A stretch of DNA of 37,328 nt from an uncultured Thermomicrobiales bacterium (GCA_902806345.1 CADCWF010000076.1:1-37328), one strand, 5' to 3'; counted from the first letter of the stretch, positions 7,711 through 16,425 are shown. Numbers and translations are program-made. The notes: generated by a model from the sequence alone, not told the origin.

Positions 7711-9084
7711 TCAGGCGCCGCGCTGCGGGATCGGCGGCACCTTGCCGTCGGCCACTTCTTCGTCGTGGATCGCCTGGGCTTCCGCGAGCAACTCCTGGCT
7801 GGTCATTTCGCCGGCCCAGACCCGCTCCACGTTCTCCGTCAGGAAGCTGTCGACCTTGGGCGCGAAGAAGGTCCACATCAGGTAGCCGTAGTTGCCGGCC
7901 TCGGCGGCGGCGTTGAGCTGCTGGATGATGTCGGCCTGGCGGGGGTCGATGCCGGCCATCGCCGAGTCGTCGAGATCGATCGGCGCCGGGGCCGAGGCGC
8001 ACTCGGCCAACAGGCGCCCCTGCGCCTCGGCGGAGAAGAGGTAGTCGAGGAACTCGGCCGCGGCGTCCGGGTTCGCCGATGCCGGGTTGATCGAGTAGGT
8101 GCTGCCGATGCCGAGGTCGAAGGTCGGTTCGCCGCTGGCCGACGGCACCGGCACCCAGCCCCACTCGTTGGTGTTGCCGGCCTCCTCGCCGAAGAAGCTG
8201 GGGGCATCACTGAGGAACCAGGTGCCCTCGATCAGCATCGCCGCGCCGCCGTCGCCGAAGGTCGCGTGCATCTCGTCGGTGGTGGTCGTGTAGTAGCTCT
8301 CCAGGCCGCCCATGAACCAGCCGTTCTGCTGGTACTGGGTCAGGAGGTCGACCGCGGCCACGAACTCGGGGTCGGTCAACTGTGCGGCACCGGTCAGGAA
8401 GTCGTGGACCTTCTGGGGGCCGGCGGCCTGGTTGAGGAACTCGCCGAGGTACCAGTGGTTTGCGGGCCGCCACTCCTGGTTGCCGTGGGCGAACGGGATC
8501 ACCCCGGCGTCGGCGATCTCCTGGGAGAGCGCGGTCAGCTCGTCGAGGGTCGCCGGCAGCTCCCAGCCCCGCTCGTCGAAGAGCGTCTTGTTATAGTAGA
8601 GGACCATCGTCTCCTGCTCGGTCGGCAGGGAGTAGAGTTCGCCGTTCACCTCGCCGAGGCTGAGGGCCCAGGGGACGAACCGCTCGCCCCAGCCGAGCTC
8701 CTCGGCGTAGGCGCCAAGCGGCAGCAGTTGGCCGGCGTTCGCCAGCTCGATCGCCCACGACGGGCCGGGCGTCGTCACGATGTCGGGGCCGCCGCCGCCG
8801 GCGAGCGCGGTCCGCGTCGCCTGCCAGCCGTTGGCCTGCATCGTCGCGTTGACGACGGTCGAATCGCTGCCTTCGTTGAAGGGGTCGACCACGTTGGCGA
8901 CGATGCACTCGGCGGTCTCGGCGCCGCCGGTGGTGTCGAACCAGAGCTCGATCTCCGCCTTGCCCTCGTCCTGGGCGGTGGTGCCGAGGGCGCCGATGGC
9001 CGGCAGGGTCGGCGAAGCCATGATCGCGCTCGCCACCAAACCGGCGGCGAGCGAGCGGCGGACCGTGCGCCAGTGAGTCGACAT
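7711..9084 (-). CDS. Extracellular sugar-binding protein of a CUT1 ABC transporter
   Basis: 457-residue UgpB/MalE-type solute-binding protein. It has a Sec signal: basic N-terminus MSTHWRTVRRS, then a hydrophobic segment to about residue 35. No lipobox Cys is visible. The mature part begins with IELWFDTTGG and contains LYSLPTEQETMVLYYNKTLF, a hallmark of family 1 binding proteins, and AAMLIEGTWFLSDAP. The ATG at 9084 follows GAGGAG with a good spacer; a longer upstream reading would be a GC artefact. It lies 85 bases after the GntR regulator gene and before the two permeases. The ligand is probably a sugar or glycoside, identity unknown. Confidence 0.94.
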   Translation of the reverse strand: MSTHWRTVRRSLAAGLVASAIMASPTLPAIGALGTTAQDEGKAEIELWFDTTGGAETAECIVANVVDPFNEGSDSTVVNATMQANGWQATRTALAGGGGPDIVTTPGPSWAIELANAGQLLPLGAYAEELGWGERFVPWALSLGEVNGELYSLPTEQETMVLYYNKTLFDERGWELPATLDELTALSQEIADAGVIPFAHGNQEWRPANHWYLGEFLNQAAGPQKVHDFLTGAAQLTDPEFVAAVDLLTQYQQNGWFMGGLESYYTTTTDEMHATFGDGGAAMLIEGTWFLSDAPSFFGEEAGNTNEWGWVPVPSASGEPTFDLGIGSTYSINPASANPDAAAEFLDYLFSAEAQGRLLAECASAPAPIDLDDSAMAGIDPRQADIIQQLNAAAEAGNYGYLMWTFFAPKVDSFLTENVERVWAGEMTSQELLAEAQAIHDEEVADGKVPPIPQRGA

Positions 9085-9106
9085 CGGTGTCTCCTCGTCC
9101 CGAATG

Positions 9107-9137
9107 CGAACACCGACGACCGCTGCCCCGGTGTTCG
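9107..9137 (-). promoter_or_regulatory. Inverted repeat in the leader of the sugar-binding protein gene
   Basis: Nine-base perfect arms CGAACACCG (9107-9115) and CGGTGTTCG (9129-9137), 13-base spacer. The arms are two helical turns apart and sit 22 bases upstream of the binding-protein start, in the gntR/binding-protein gap. It could be a regulator operator or an RNA hairpin. Confidence 0.4.
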
Positions 9138-9169
9138 GCGCCTCGCCCGCGAGCGCGGGCGGGGGATAC

Positions 9170-9865
9170 TCAGCGGCCGTCCTCGGCCGCGGCGAGCTGT
9201 TCGACCATGCTCCGGCGAACCCCGTCGATATGCTCCTCCATGAGCCGGCCCGCGCGGGCGGCATCCCGCGCCGCCAGGGCAGCCAAGATCGCCGGCCGTT
9301 CGCGCGCCGTGCGCTGCACGAGATCGGGGTCCCGGTTGGCGGCGAGGCGGACCAGCTGCACCTGCGCCCGCAGCCGCTCGAGGGACTCGATCAGCGTCTC
9401 GTTGCCCGACAAACGAGCGATGGTGGAGTGGAACCGCTGGTCGGCGGCGGAGAACCCGTCGAGGTCTTCCGCATCGAGCGCCGCCTGGGCGGCGTCGAGC
9501 AGCCCGGTCAGGGTGGCGAGGTCGGCATCGGAGAGGTTGGCGACGGCGCGTCGGGTGGCCAGCCCTTCCAGCACCATCCGGGTCTCGTAGAGGTCGCTGA
9601 CCTGCTTCGGCGAGAAGGCCCGGACGAAGTTGCCCCGGTAGGGCCGCTGCTCGACCAAACCTTCCTTGGCGAGCTTGGCGGTGGCCTCGCGAAGGGGCGT
9701 CCGGCTGACGCCCAACTGCTCGGCGATCACCCGCTCGTCGATCCGCGACCCCGGCGCCAATCGTCCGGAGGCGATCATCTCCCGGATCGCCTGGTAGATG
9801 CTGTGGTTGAGGGTGTGGTTGAAGCGCGGCGGATCTGGGTGGGGTTGGCGCTGACTCTCCGCCAC
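9170..9865 (-). CDS. GntR-family regulator, FadR/FCD subfamily
   Basis: 231-residue transcription factor. The winged-helix DNA-binding domain covers residues 16-82, with IAEQLGVSRTPLREATAKLA as recognition region. The FCD ligand domain covers about 95-225. FCD proteins usually hold a metal through an Asp and three His. Here His146 (RFHSTIA) and His212 (EEHI) are present, but the middle His (normally EHRAI) is replaced in RERPAIL, so metal binding may be altered. I chose GTG 9865 because GGAGG lies 5 bases upstream. Starting at the longer GTG 9931 would put the start inside the promoter/operator. It is the first gene of the minus-strand sugar cluster and probably regulates it. Confidence 0.9.
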   Translation of the reverse strand: MAESQRQPHPDPPRFNHTLNHSIYQAIREMIASGRLAPGSRIDERVIAEQLGVSRTPLREATAKLAKEGLVEQRPYRGNFVRAFSPKQVSDLYETRMVLEGLATRRAVANLSDADLATLTGLLDAAQAALDAEDLDGFSAADQRFHSTIARLSGNETLIESLERLRAQVQLVRLAANRDPDLVQRTARERPAILAALAARDAARAGRLMEEHIDGVRRSMVEQLAAAEDGR

Positions 9866-9913
9866 ATCGTCCTCCAGCGCGGAACGAGCGAAGGCGGGGA
9901 ACCCGTCCTCGCG

Positions 9914-9926
9914 ATTGTATACCAAA
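9914..9926 (-). promoter_or_regulatory. Probable gntR promoter -10 with overlapping GTATAC operator
   Basis: The minus strand reads TTGGTATACAAT, containing a -10-like TACAAT and the GT-A-TAC core that FadR-type GntR proteins recognise. It lies 49 bases before the chosen GTG start. Overlap of -10 and operator suggests autorepression. No convincing -35 was found. Confidence 0.45.
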
Positions 9927-10066
9927 CACACTAGACCTTCTGCGCAGTATCACTGCCCCACCCTGACCGCAACCCCGTTCGACGAGACCGAGAACTGAAG
10001 CCCGGCCGGACGTGCGGTAGGAGGCGCCACCGCGAACCTGGTTCCGACGTGCTTCCCTTTGGATAC

Positions 10067-10095
10067 TTGAGTCGATGAGGGCAGTCCGCTACACT
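10067..10095 (+). promoter_or_regulatory. Sigma-70-type promoter of the fmdB-like gene
   Basis: TTGAGT (10067-10072), 17-base spacer, TACACT (10090-10095), 54 bases before the ATG at 10149. Both hexamers are close to consensus and the spacing is ideal. This starts the plus-strand housekeeping run, divergent from gntR. Confidence 0.6.
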
Positions 10096-10148
10096 GTCAG
10101 GCGGGATCGATCCGCTCGACCAGGGTGAACCGGGGAGTCTCGCCGACC

Positions 10149-10526
10149 ATGCCGACCTACGCCTACCAGTGCCAGGCGTGCGCCCACGCCTTCGACGCCT
10201 TCCAGAAATTCAGCGACGACCCGCTCACGGTCTGCCCGGAGTGCCAGGGTCGTATCCGCCGCGTCATCCACCCGACGCCGGTCGTCTTCAAGGGGTCCGG
10301 CTGGTACATCACGGACTCCAAGAACGGCGGCACCAACGGCAAGAGCGACCGCGCCAAGGCCGACGACGACGGCGCCAAGACCGACGACGCCGCCAAGCCG
10401 AAGGACGACGCCAAGGTGGCCAAGGCGGACACGACCGAGAAGAAGCCCGACCAGGAGAAGAGCCCGGCCAAGGCCGACAAGGGCGAGAAGAAGACGCCGG
10501 CCCCGGTCGCGGCGACCGCCGACTAG
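10149..10526 (+). CDS. FmdB-type zinc ribbon protein with charged Lys/Asp/Ala tail
   Basis: 125 residues. The first 50 or so form a FmdB/CxxC_CxxC_SSSS zinc ribbon: [16 protein letters not shown] with one CxxC, then [13 protein letters not shown] with the second CxxC, closing with [10 protein letters not shown]. The remaining 70 residues are a low-complexity disordered tail rich in Lys, Asp and Ala ([18 protein letters not shown] and similar). Start ATG 10149 is where the family N-terminus MPTY begins. The function of the family is poorly defined, though regulatory roles have been suggested from early work on methylotrophs. It is followed after 83 bases by cysE and may be co-transcribed with it. 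Confidence 0.88.
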   Translation: MPTYAYQCQACAHAFDAFQKFSDDPLTVCPECQGRIRRVIHPTPVVFKGSGWYITDSKNGGTNGKSDRAKADDDGAKTDDAAKPKDDAKVAKADTTEKKPDQEKSPAKADKGEKKTPAPVAATAD

Positions 10527-10609
10527 GCGGCCTCCAAGATCGCCGCGACCGCCGACCCGGCGCCGCTCGCTCGAACCGCCCCGCCCGCCGAGAGGGAAAG
10601 GCCGCCCCG

Positions 10610-11269
10610 ATGATCATGGCCCCGGAGATCCGGGCGATCCGCGAGCGGGACCCGGCAGCCCGCACGACCGCCGAGATCGTCCTCGCCTCGCCCGGTCTCC
10701 ACGCCCTCGCGATCCACCGCGCCGCCCACGGGTTGTGGGGCCGCGGCCACAAGCTGCCGGGCAGGCTCCTCTCTCACCTCGGCCGGTTCCTGACCGGGAT
10801 CGAGATCCACCCCGGCGCCAGCGTCGGCCGGGGGGTGATGATCGACCACGGGATGGGCGTCGTGATCGGCGAGACGGCGGTCGTCGGCGACGACTGCTCG
10901 CTCTTCCAGGGCGTCACCCTCGGCGGCACCGGCAAGCAGGGCGGCAAGCGCCACCCGACGCTCGGCAGCCGGGTCGTCGTCGGCGTCGGCGCCAGCATCC
11001 TCGGTGACATCTTCGTCGGCGACGGGGCCCGGATCGGCGCCGGCTCGGTGGTGCTCAAGGACGTGCCGCCGGGCGCCACCGCCGTCGGCATCCCCGGCCG
11101 GGTCGTCACCCGCCGTGCCGCCGCCGACAGCGCCGGGCGCCGGGTCGTCCAGATGCCCGACCCCGACCGCGACACGATGCTCGCCCTCGTCCAGCGGATC
11201 GAGGAGCTGGAGGAGAAGGTCCACCAGCTCGAAGCCGACCACGCCGACCGGCCCGACCCGGTCGCCTGA
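10610..11269 (+). CDS. cysE: Serine O-acetyltransferase
   Basis: 219-residue enzyme making O-acetylserine from serine and acetyl-CoA, the committed step to cysteine. The short alpha-helical N-terminus ([19 protein letters not shown]) resembles Bacillus-type short CysE. The left-handed beta-helix follows with hexapeptide repeats. The catalytic region is [20 protein letters not shown] with His80; [16 protein letters not shown] and VGIPGRVV are typical. An unusual C-terminal extension ends in a predicted short coiled coil ([20 protein letters not shown], residues 190-209), possibly for oligomerisation. ATG 10610 is preferred; ATG 10616 is also possible. CysE-cysS-rlmB order is conserved in many Firmicutes, supporting the call. 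Confidence 0.93.
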   Translation: MIMAPEIRAIRERDPAARTTAEIVLASPGLHALAIHRAAHGLWGRGHKLPGRLLSHLGRFLTGIEIHPGASVGRGVMIDHGMGVVIGETAVVGDDCSLFQGVTLGGTGKQGGKRHPTLGSRVVVGVGASILGDIFVGDGARIGAGSVVLKDVPPGATAVGIPGRVVTRRAAADSAGRRVVQMPDPDRDTMLALVQRIEELEEKVHQLEADHADRPDPVA

Positions 11270-11550
11270 TCCCGCGTCTTCCAGGCTCGCTGGTGCGTCC
11301 TCGAACCGGCTGGAGGTCCGGGCCGAGGCGACGGAATCTTTCCGGGTCCGAAACGGGTCCGGTGACACCGGGCCCGGTCTTGGAGAAGTATCGTCTCTCG
11401 AGCCCGAGCCCGAGCCCTCGGTCCCGAGCCCCGACCCGTTGTTGCGCCAGGCGAACGAACGCCCTCGATCGGCGTCGGCGGCAACGCCGGTGCGCTACCC
11501 TACCCGCCAGACGAGGACGGAGCGCCGGAGCAACCGAGGGAGCCGGGACG
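11270..11550. other. cysE-cysS spacer, tentative cysS -10 only
   Basis: 281 bases without a gene. CGCTACCCT (TACCCT at 11496-11501) lies 49 bases before cysS and resembles the -10 sequences upstream of the fmdB-like and rlmB genes, but no -35 is clear. A palindrome CCGGTGACACCGG occurs around 11360-11372. I found no T-box signature. Confidence 0.35.
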
Positions 11551-13005
11551 ATGAGCGCCCCCGCGGGCACGATCCACATCTACAACACGCTGACGCGGCG
11601 GAAAGAACCCCTGGCGACCATCGAGCCAGGCCGGGTCCGGATGTACGTCTGCGGCGTCACCCCCTACGACGCCGCCCACATCGGCCACGGCATGTCGACC
11701 ACCGTCTTCGACGTGATCCGCCGCTACCTGGAGCACCGCGGCTACGCCGTCCGCCACGTCCAGAACTTCACCGACATCGACGACAAGATCATCGCCCGCG
11801 CCAACGCCGAGGGGATCGACCCGAACGAGCTGACCGAGGGGCTGATCGCCCAGTGGCACGCCGAAACCGCCGTGCTGAACGCGCTGCCGGCGACGGTCTA
11901 CCCCCGCGCCACGCAGGAGGTCGGCCCGATCGTCGCGATGATCGAGGGGCTGATCGCCAACGGCCACGCCTACGAGGTCGAAGGCGACGTCTACTACAAG
12001 GTCCGCTCCTTCCCCGACTACGGCAAACTCTCCGGCCGCGACCTGGACGACCTGCTGAGCGGGGCCCGGATCGAGGTCGACGAGCGGAAGGCGGACCCCC
12101 TCGATTTCGCGCTCTGGAAGGCGGCCAAGCCGGGCGAACCGAGCTGGCAGTCGCCGTGGGGGCCGGGCCGCCCCGGCTGGCACATCGAGTGCTCGGCGAT
12201 GTCGTCGACCTACCTCGACGGGGAGGTCGACATCCACGGCGGCGGCGCCGACCTGATCTTCCCCCACCACGAGAACGAGATCGCCCAGTCGGAGGCGTTC
12301 CTCGGCCGGCAGCCGTTCGCCCGCTACTGGGTCCACAACGGGCTGGTCCGTCTCGGCGGCGAGAAGATGAGCAAGTCGCTCGGCAACTTCGTCCGCCTCC
12401 GCGAGATCCTCGACCGCGGGCTCGGTCCCGCCTTCCGGCTGATGGTCCTCCAGGGGCACTACCGCGCTCCCCTGACCTACACCGAGGAGGGGCTTCTCGC
12501 GGCGGAGCGCGGGTTGGGGCGGCTTCGCGCTGCCGCCGACCCCGCCCCCAATGGTCTACCGTCCGACCCGGTGCCACCCGGGTTGGGGACACCTGCCGGC
12601 CCCACGGGGGCTGACCTCGAACAGGCGGCGGCCGAGGCGGACCGCGGCTTCCACGAGGCGATGGACGACGACTTCAACGCGCCGGTCGCCGTCGCCGCCC
12701 TGTTCGACTTGGCCCGGGTGGTCAACCGTGCCCGCGCCGAGGGGACACCGCCGGGCGCGGTCGAGCCAGCGCGCCGGAAGCTGGTCGAGTTGGCCGGCGT
12801 GCTCGGCCTGACCCTCGACCCGCTCACACCCGACGGCGCCGGCGACGCCGGCCCGTTCGTCGACCTCCTGCTGAAGGTGCGCGGCGAGTTGCGGGCGGCC
12901 AAGCAGTGGGCTCTCTCAGACATGATCCGCGACGAGTTGGCCGGCCTCGGCATCGCCGTCGAGGACACGGCGCAGGGGGCGAGCTGGGAGCGGCGGCGGG
13001 GATAA
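11551..13005 (+). CDS. cysS: Cysteinyl-tRNA synthetase
   Basis: 484-residue class I tRNA synthetase charging tRNA-Cys. HIGH motif AAHIGHG is at residues 43-46; KMSKS is at 272-276 ([11 protein letters not shown]). The active-site zinc ligands are all present with E. coli-like spacing: Cys34 ([10 protein letters not shown]), Cys214 (HIECSAMS), His239 and Glu243 ([12 protein letters not shown]). The C-terminal DALR-type helical region follows, interrupted by a Pro/Gly-rich stretch around residues 335-360. ATG 11551 is preceded by GAGGGAGCCGGGACG. It lies between cysE and rlmB, the order known from Bacillus and relatives, but without an mrnC gene between cysS and rlmB. Confidence 0.97.
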   Translation: MSAPAGTIHIYNTLTRRKEPLATIEPGRVRMYVCGVTPYDAAHIGHGMSTTVFDVIRRYLEHRGYAVRHVQNFTDIDDKIIARANAEGIDPNELTEGLIAQWHAETAVLNALPATVYPRATQEVGPIVAMIEGLIANGHAYEVEGDVYYKVRSFPDYGKLSGRDLDDLLSGARIEVDERKADPLDFALWKAAKPGEPSWQSPWGPGRPGWHIECSAMSSTYLDGEVDIHGGGADLIFPHHENEIAQSEAFLGRQPFARYWVHNGLVRLGGEKMSKSLGNFVRLREILDRGLGPAFRLMVLQGHYRAPLTYTEEGLLAAERGLGRLRAAADPAPNGLPSDPVPPGLGTPAGPTGADLEQAAAEADRGFHEAMDDDFNAPVAVAALFDLARVVNRARAEGTPPGAVEPARRKLVELAGVLGLTLDPLTPDGAGDAGPFVDLLLKVRGELRAAKQWALSDMIRDELAGLGIAVEDTAQGASWERRRG

Positions 13006-13096
13006 CGTTAGGAAGAAGGAACGGTCACCAGCCCACCCTACCCCGCACCCCGACTCCTGCCGCCGACGTTCGCCTAACAGGGGCAGCTCCCTGCGT

Positions 13097-13129
13097 TCGG
13101 CGGCGCCCCCGGGCGTTCGGGGCCGCCGA
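13097..13129. repeat. GC hairpin in the cysS-rlmB spacer
   Basis: Eight-base perfect stem (13097-13104 TCGGCGGC with 13122-13129 GCCGCCGA), 17-base loop, about 90 bases after cysS. No T-tract. It may mark the end of the cysS message; a tentative -10 (TATGCT, 13220-13225) for rlmB lies downstream. Confidence 0.35.
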
Positions 13130-13264
13130 GCAGTCCGGATCAGGACCCCCAACGCCCTCCCCGAGCGGGAGGAGACCGTCCCCGGCCGGGCTTCCCGCTC
13201 GCGAACCGGCGTGGCCCGCTATGCTCACGCCATCGACCCCGCCGCCCATCGGAAAGGTCCCTCG

Positions 13265-14506
13265 ATGCCCAGCATCCGAAGCCGAGACGGCGGCCCGCCA
13301 AAGAGCCGCCCCCCTCGGCGCGACGACCCCACCCGGCCGCCCCGCGACGGGAGCTCGGGCGGCGGCCCGCCGCGCGACCGGACCACCGGTGGGAGGCCGC
13401 CACGGCGGGATCGGGGGTCAGCGCCGACCGAGGAGTCGACCGGCGGCGAGGGATCCAGGCCGGCACGCGATGCCGGTGGCGGCGGCCCGCGGCACGGCGG
13501 ACGTCCGTCCGGCGGCACCGAGGGGTCGACCGACCGCCGCACGAGCGGGCAGCGGCGGACGACGCCCCGGGGCGGGACGCCCCGCGGGCAGCGTCCCGGC
13601 GAAGGCAAGCGCGAGTTCGGTGGCGGCCAGGAGAAGGCCCGCGCCCGGGAGCGCGCCCGCGACGGCATCCGGACCGAATCACCGGTGCTGGCCCGGACGG
13701 GGCGCGAGGTGGTCTACGGACGCAACGGCGTCTGGGAGGCGCTGCGGGGCCGGCGCGATCCGCACCGGCTCTGGTTGGCAGAGGGGGTGAAGGAGGACGA
13801 GCGGTTGCGGGCGATCCTGGCCGCGGCGGAGCGGCGGGGGGCGGTCGTCGAGCGGATCCCGCGGATGATGCTGGACGACGCGCTGCCGGGCGCCAACCAC
13901 CAGGGCATCGCCCTCGAGGCGGACGCCTTCGCCTACGCCGAGTTCGGCGAGATCGTCGCCGCCTCCGGCACGGTGCTCGTACTCGACCACCTCCAGGACC
14001 CGCAGAACTTCGGCACCCTGCTCCGGACCGCCGAGGCGGCAGGGGTGGCGGGGGTGGTCATCCCGGAGGATCGAGCGGTGGCCGTCACCCCGGGCGTCGT
14101 CAACGCCTCCGCCGGCGCCGTCGAGCACCTGCGGATCGCGAGCGTGCCGAACCTGCCGCGGGCGATCGAGTCGCTGAAGGGCTCCGGCTGGTGGGTGGTC
14201 GGTCTCCACGGCGGCGACGGGTCGGTGCCGATCTACGAGGCGGACCTGCCGACCCCGGCGGTGCTGGTCGTCGGCGCCGAGGGGAGCGGCCTCGGCCAGC
14301 GGGTCCGCTCCGTCTGCGATGTCCTCATCTCGCTGCCGATGGCGGGTCAGGTCGGCTCGCTCAATGCCGCGACCGCCGGCGCGATCGCCCTCTACGAGCT
14401 GGTCCGCCGCGAGGCCGACGCGGCGGTCGAAACGGGCGAGGACGAGGACGAGAACGAGGAAGAAGCCCGTGACCACGGGACAGAGGACGCGGAGAGCGAA
14501 GCGTAG
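13265..14506 (+). CDS. rlmB: 23S rRNA 2'-O-methyltransferase, RlmB/SpoU family, with long disordered N-terminus
   Basis: 413 residues, against about 245 for typical RlmB. The SpoU core starts near residue 147 (GREVVYGRNGVWEALRG, substrate-binding domain). The knotted SAM-binding domain carries motif 1 (LDHLQDPQNFGTLLRTAEAA, from 240), motif 2 (VVGAEGSGL, 335-343) and motif 3 (ISLPMAGQVGSLNAATAGAI, from 355). It methylates ribose in 23S rRNA; the G2251 target is assumed from the family. Residues 1-146 are Arg/Gly/Pro-rich with repeated PPR, GG and RGG-like pieces, probably disordered and RNA-binding. The C-terminus is strongly acidic (EDEDENEEE). ATG 13265 has GGAAAGG upstream. Confidence 0.9.
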   Translation: MPSIRSRDGGPPKSRPPRRDDPTRPPRDGSSGGGPPRDRTTGGRPPRRDRGSAPTEESTGGEGSRPARDAGGGGPRHGGRPSGGTEGSTDRRTSGQRRTTPRGGTPRGQRPGEGKREFGGGQEKARARERARDGIRTESPVLARTGREVVYGRNGVWEALRGRRDPHRLWLAEGVKEDERLRAILAAAERRGAVVERIPRMMLDDALPGANHQGIALEADAFAYAEFGEIVAASGTVLVLDHLQDPQNFGTLLRTAEAAGVAGVVIPEDRAVAVTPGVVNASAGAVEHLRIASVPNLPRAIESLKGSGWWVVGLHGGDGSVPIYEADLPTPAVLVVGAEGSGLGQRVRSVCDVLISLPMAGQVGSLNAATAGAIALYELVRREADAAVETGEDEDENEEEARDHGTEDAESEA

Positions 14507-14528
14507 CGGGACGGTCGTCACCCCCAGA

Positions 14529-14551
14529 CCCTCTCCCTCAAGGGGAGAGGG
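14529..14551. terminator. Hairpin at the rlmB/FGE convergent junction
   Basis: Perfect 9-base stem CCCTCTCCC / GGGAGAGGG with loop TCAAG, 22 bases after the rlmB stop and before the convergent formylglycine-generating enzyme gene. A second, weaker copy of the same motif (CTCCCCTGCAAGGGAG) follows near 14623-14638. No T-run is present, so intrinsic termination is uncertain. The sequence belongs to a dispersed family. Confidence 0.4.
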
Positions 14552-14711
14552 AAGCTCGGCCTCGGCCGATGCGTCCTGCTTCGTCCGCACGACAATCGTC
14601 AGGTCGGCGGCCCACTCACCCGCTCCCCTGCAAGGGAGAAGTGGTTGGGGGGGTGAGGGTTGACTCAGGCGGACCGTGATGACGACGAGGGATGCCGGTG
14701 CCAACCAGCCC

Positions 14712-15698
14712 TCATTCCCCCGGTCGCACCACGCAGCGGAAGCCGATATGGCTGGTGCCGGTGTCGATGGCGTGGCCCATCCGCGCCGCCGGCCGGTAGC
14801 GCTGGCAGTAGTTCTCGGCGCAGGCCCAGGAGCCGCCCTTGAGCGCCTTCCGGGGGACGACCGCGGGGTCGGCCGGGTCGACGCTGGCGGACTCGCTGCC
14901 GCCGCGCGGGTTGCGGGGCGCACAGCAGGGCGAGGCGGCGGCGTGGTGGTCGGTGTACCAGTCGGCCGTCCACTCCCAGGCGTTGCCGATCATGTCGTAG
15001 AGGCCGTACCCGTTGGGCGGGAAGGAGCCAACTGGGGCCGTCCGCGCGAATCCGTCCGCGGCGAGGTTCTGCCAGGGGAACCGCCCCTGCCAGTAGTTCG
15101 CCAGCATCCGCCCCTTCGGCGCCAGCTCGTCGCCCCAGGCGAACGCCGCCCCGTCGAGGCCGCCGCGGGCGGCGAACTCCCACTCCGCCTCGGTCGGGAT
15201 CGCCGCGCCGGCCCAGGCCGCGTAGGCCGCGACGTCCTCCCAGGCGACGTGGACGACCGGGTGCTTGTCGCGGCCGTCGAGCGTGGAGCCGGGCCCCTCC
15301 GGGTGGCGCCAACTTGCGCCCGCCTGCCAGTCCCACCAGGCGTAGTGGTTGTCGAGGGCGACCGGACCGGCCGGCGGCCGGAAGACGACCGAGCCGGGCA
15401 CCAGCAGCTCCGGCCGGGCGTCGGGGTAGCGCGCCGGGTCCGGGGCGCGCTCGGCGAGGGTGACGTAGCCGGTCTCCTTGACGAAGCGGCGGAACCGGGC
15501 GTTCGTCACCTGGTAGCGGTCGATCCAGAAGCCGTCCACCGCCACCGTCCGGGCCGGCGCCTCCTCCGGGTAGCCGTCGTCGGCGCCCATCCGGAAGGCG
15601 CCGCCGGGGATCCAGACCATCTCCTTGGCGGGCGGCGGACCGGGAGCCGTCGTCGGGCTTGGCGTTCGTGAGGCGGGCGGCGCGACCAGGGAAGCCAT
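14712..15698 (-). CDS. Formylglycine-generating enzyme family protein (SUMF1/FGE)
   Basis: 328 residues with the SUMF1/FGE fold across about 26-325. WIPGGAFRMGADDGYPEEAP starts the domain, followed by PVVHVAWEDVAAYAAWAG, IPTEAEWEFAARGG, GLYDMIGNAWEWTADWY and HIGFRCVV. The copper-binding pair of genuine aerobic FGE is present: Cys293 and Cys298 in WACAENYCQRYRPAARMG, matching the spacing in human FGE. Such enzymes convert a Cys in sulfatases to formylglycine. No sulfatase gene is in the window, so the target is elsewhere. The first 25 residues are a Pro-rich leader without a clear signal peptide. ATG 15698 has AAGGA upstream. The gene stands alone, 376 bases from the signalling operon. Confidence 0.92.
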   Translation of the reverse strand: MASLVAPPASRTPSPTTAPGPPPAKEMVWIPGGAFRMGADDGYPEEAPARTVAVDGFWIDRYQVTNARFRRFVKETGYVTLAERAPDPARYPDARPELLVPGSVVFRPPAGPVALDNHYAWWDWQAGASWRHPEGPGSTLDGRDKHPVVHVAWEDVAAYAAWAGAAIPTEAEWEFAARGGLDGAAFAWGDELAPKGRMLANYWQGRFPWQNLAADGFARTAPVGSFPPNGYGLYDMIGNAWEWTADWYTDHHAAASPCCAPRNPRGGSESASVDPADPAVVPRKALKGGSWACAENYCQRYRPAARMGHAIDTGTSHIGFRCVVRPGE

Positions 15699-16074
15699 CG
15701 GCAGATCCTTGCATCTCGGCACGGGCTTCGTCGTCCGGACCCATGCCGATCGTCCAGTATCCAAATCTTCTGTCGCCGGCCAAGCCGGCCACCTGGCCCC
15801 GTCATCCCGAACGGCGAGGAGGATCTCCCGGCGCGGCGTCGTTCGCGCGGCGATCGCAGAAGTCGGAGCGGGATCCGCCGCTTCCGGGCTCGGATCGGCG
15901 GCAGGGGTCGGCGGGCCGTTCGGGCGGTTTCCGCGGGAGAGGGTAGCTTCCGGGGGGCGGTCCAAGCAAGGCCGCGGGACGAGGGACGAGGGTCCGACCC
16001 GGTGGAGGTGGTGCTTCCGTCGGACGGGGAGCACGGCGACACGAGGAACCGCCGGACGGAGCGGATTCGGCCGC
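15699..16074. other. Non-coding spacer between receiver gene and FGE gene
   Basis: No gene seen. It contains GTCATCCCGAACGGCGAGGA followed by GGATCTCC (15801-15828), a degenerate arm of the repeat at 1331-1359 without a partner. Open frames through this region are out of context with the flanking genes and lack ribosome-binding sites. Confidence 0.5.
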
Positions 16075-16425
16075 CTACCCGCCGGTGAGGCGGGCGACGA
16101 GCGACAGCAGCCGGTCGAGGTCGAACGGCTTGGACAGCAGGGCGACGCCCGAAGGCACCTGATCGGCACGGATGCCAGCGCTCATCATGGCGACCGGCAC
16201 CTGTTGCAGGTCGGGTCGATCGCGCATCAGCCGGAACGCCTCCCGCCCGTCCAGGCGCGGCATCATCACGTCCAGCAGGATCAGATCCGGGGGCTCTTCG
16301 CTCGCCAGATCCAGCGCCTCCCGGCCGTCCCGCGCCGTGACGACGGCATAGCCTTCGTCCGCCAGGAGGTCGGCGATCAGGCTCAGGAGCGTCGGCTCGT
16401 CGTCGGCCACCAGGACGGTCTTCAC
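16075..16425 (-). CDS. Stand-alone response regulator receiver protein
   Basis: 116 residues, a single receiver domain with no output domain. The acidic pocket is Asp8/Asp9 (VADDEPTLL), the phosphoacceptor is Asp52 (LILLDVMMP), the switch Ser is Ser82 (AMMSAG) and Lys99 is in SKPFDLDRLL. GTG 16425 overlaps the stop of the KaiC-like gene as GTGA, so the two are translationally coupled. Being CheY-like, it presumably passes the phosphate signal from the operon's histidine kinase to another protein, possibly the KaiC-like ATPase. The partner is inferred from operon position. Confidence 0.93.
   Translation of the reverse strand: MKTVLVADDEPTLLSLIADLLADEGYAVVTARDGREALDLASEEPPDLILLDVMMPRLDGREAFRLMRDRPDLQQVPVAMMSAGIRADQVPSGVALLSKPFDLDRLLSLVARLTGG

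Noticed and set aside
11270..11550. T-box riboswitch before cysS
   Set aside because: Firmicute cysE/cysS genes can have one, but no TGGNACCGCG-like T-box sequence or antiterminator pairing is visible.
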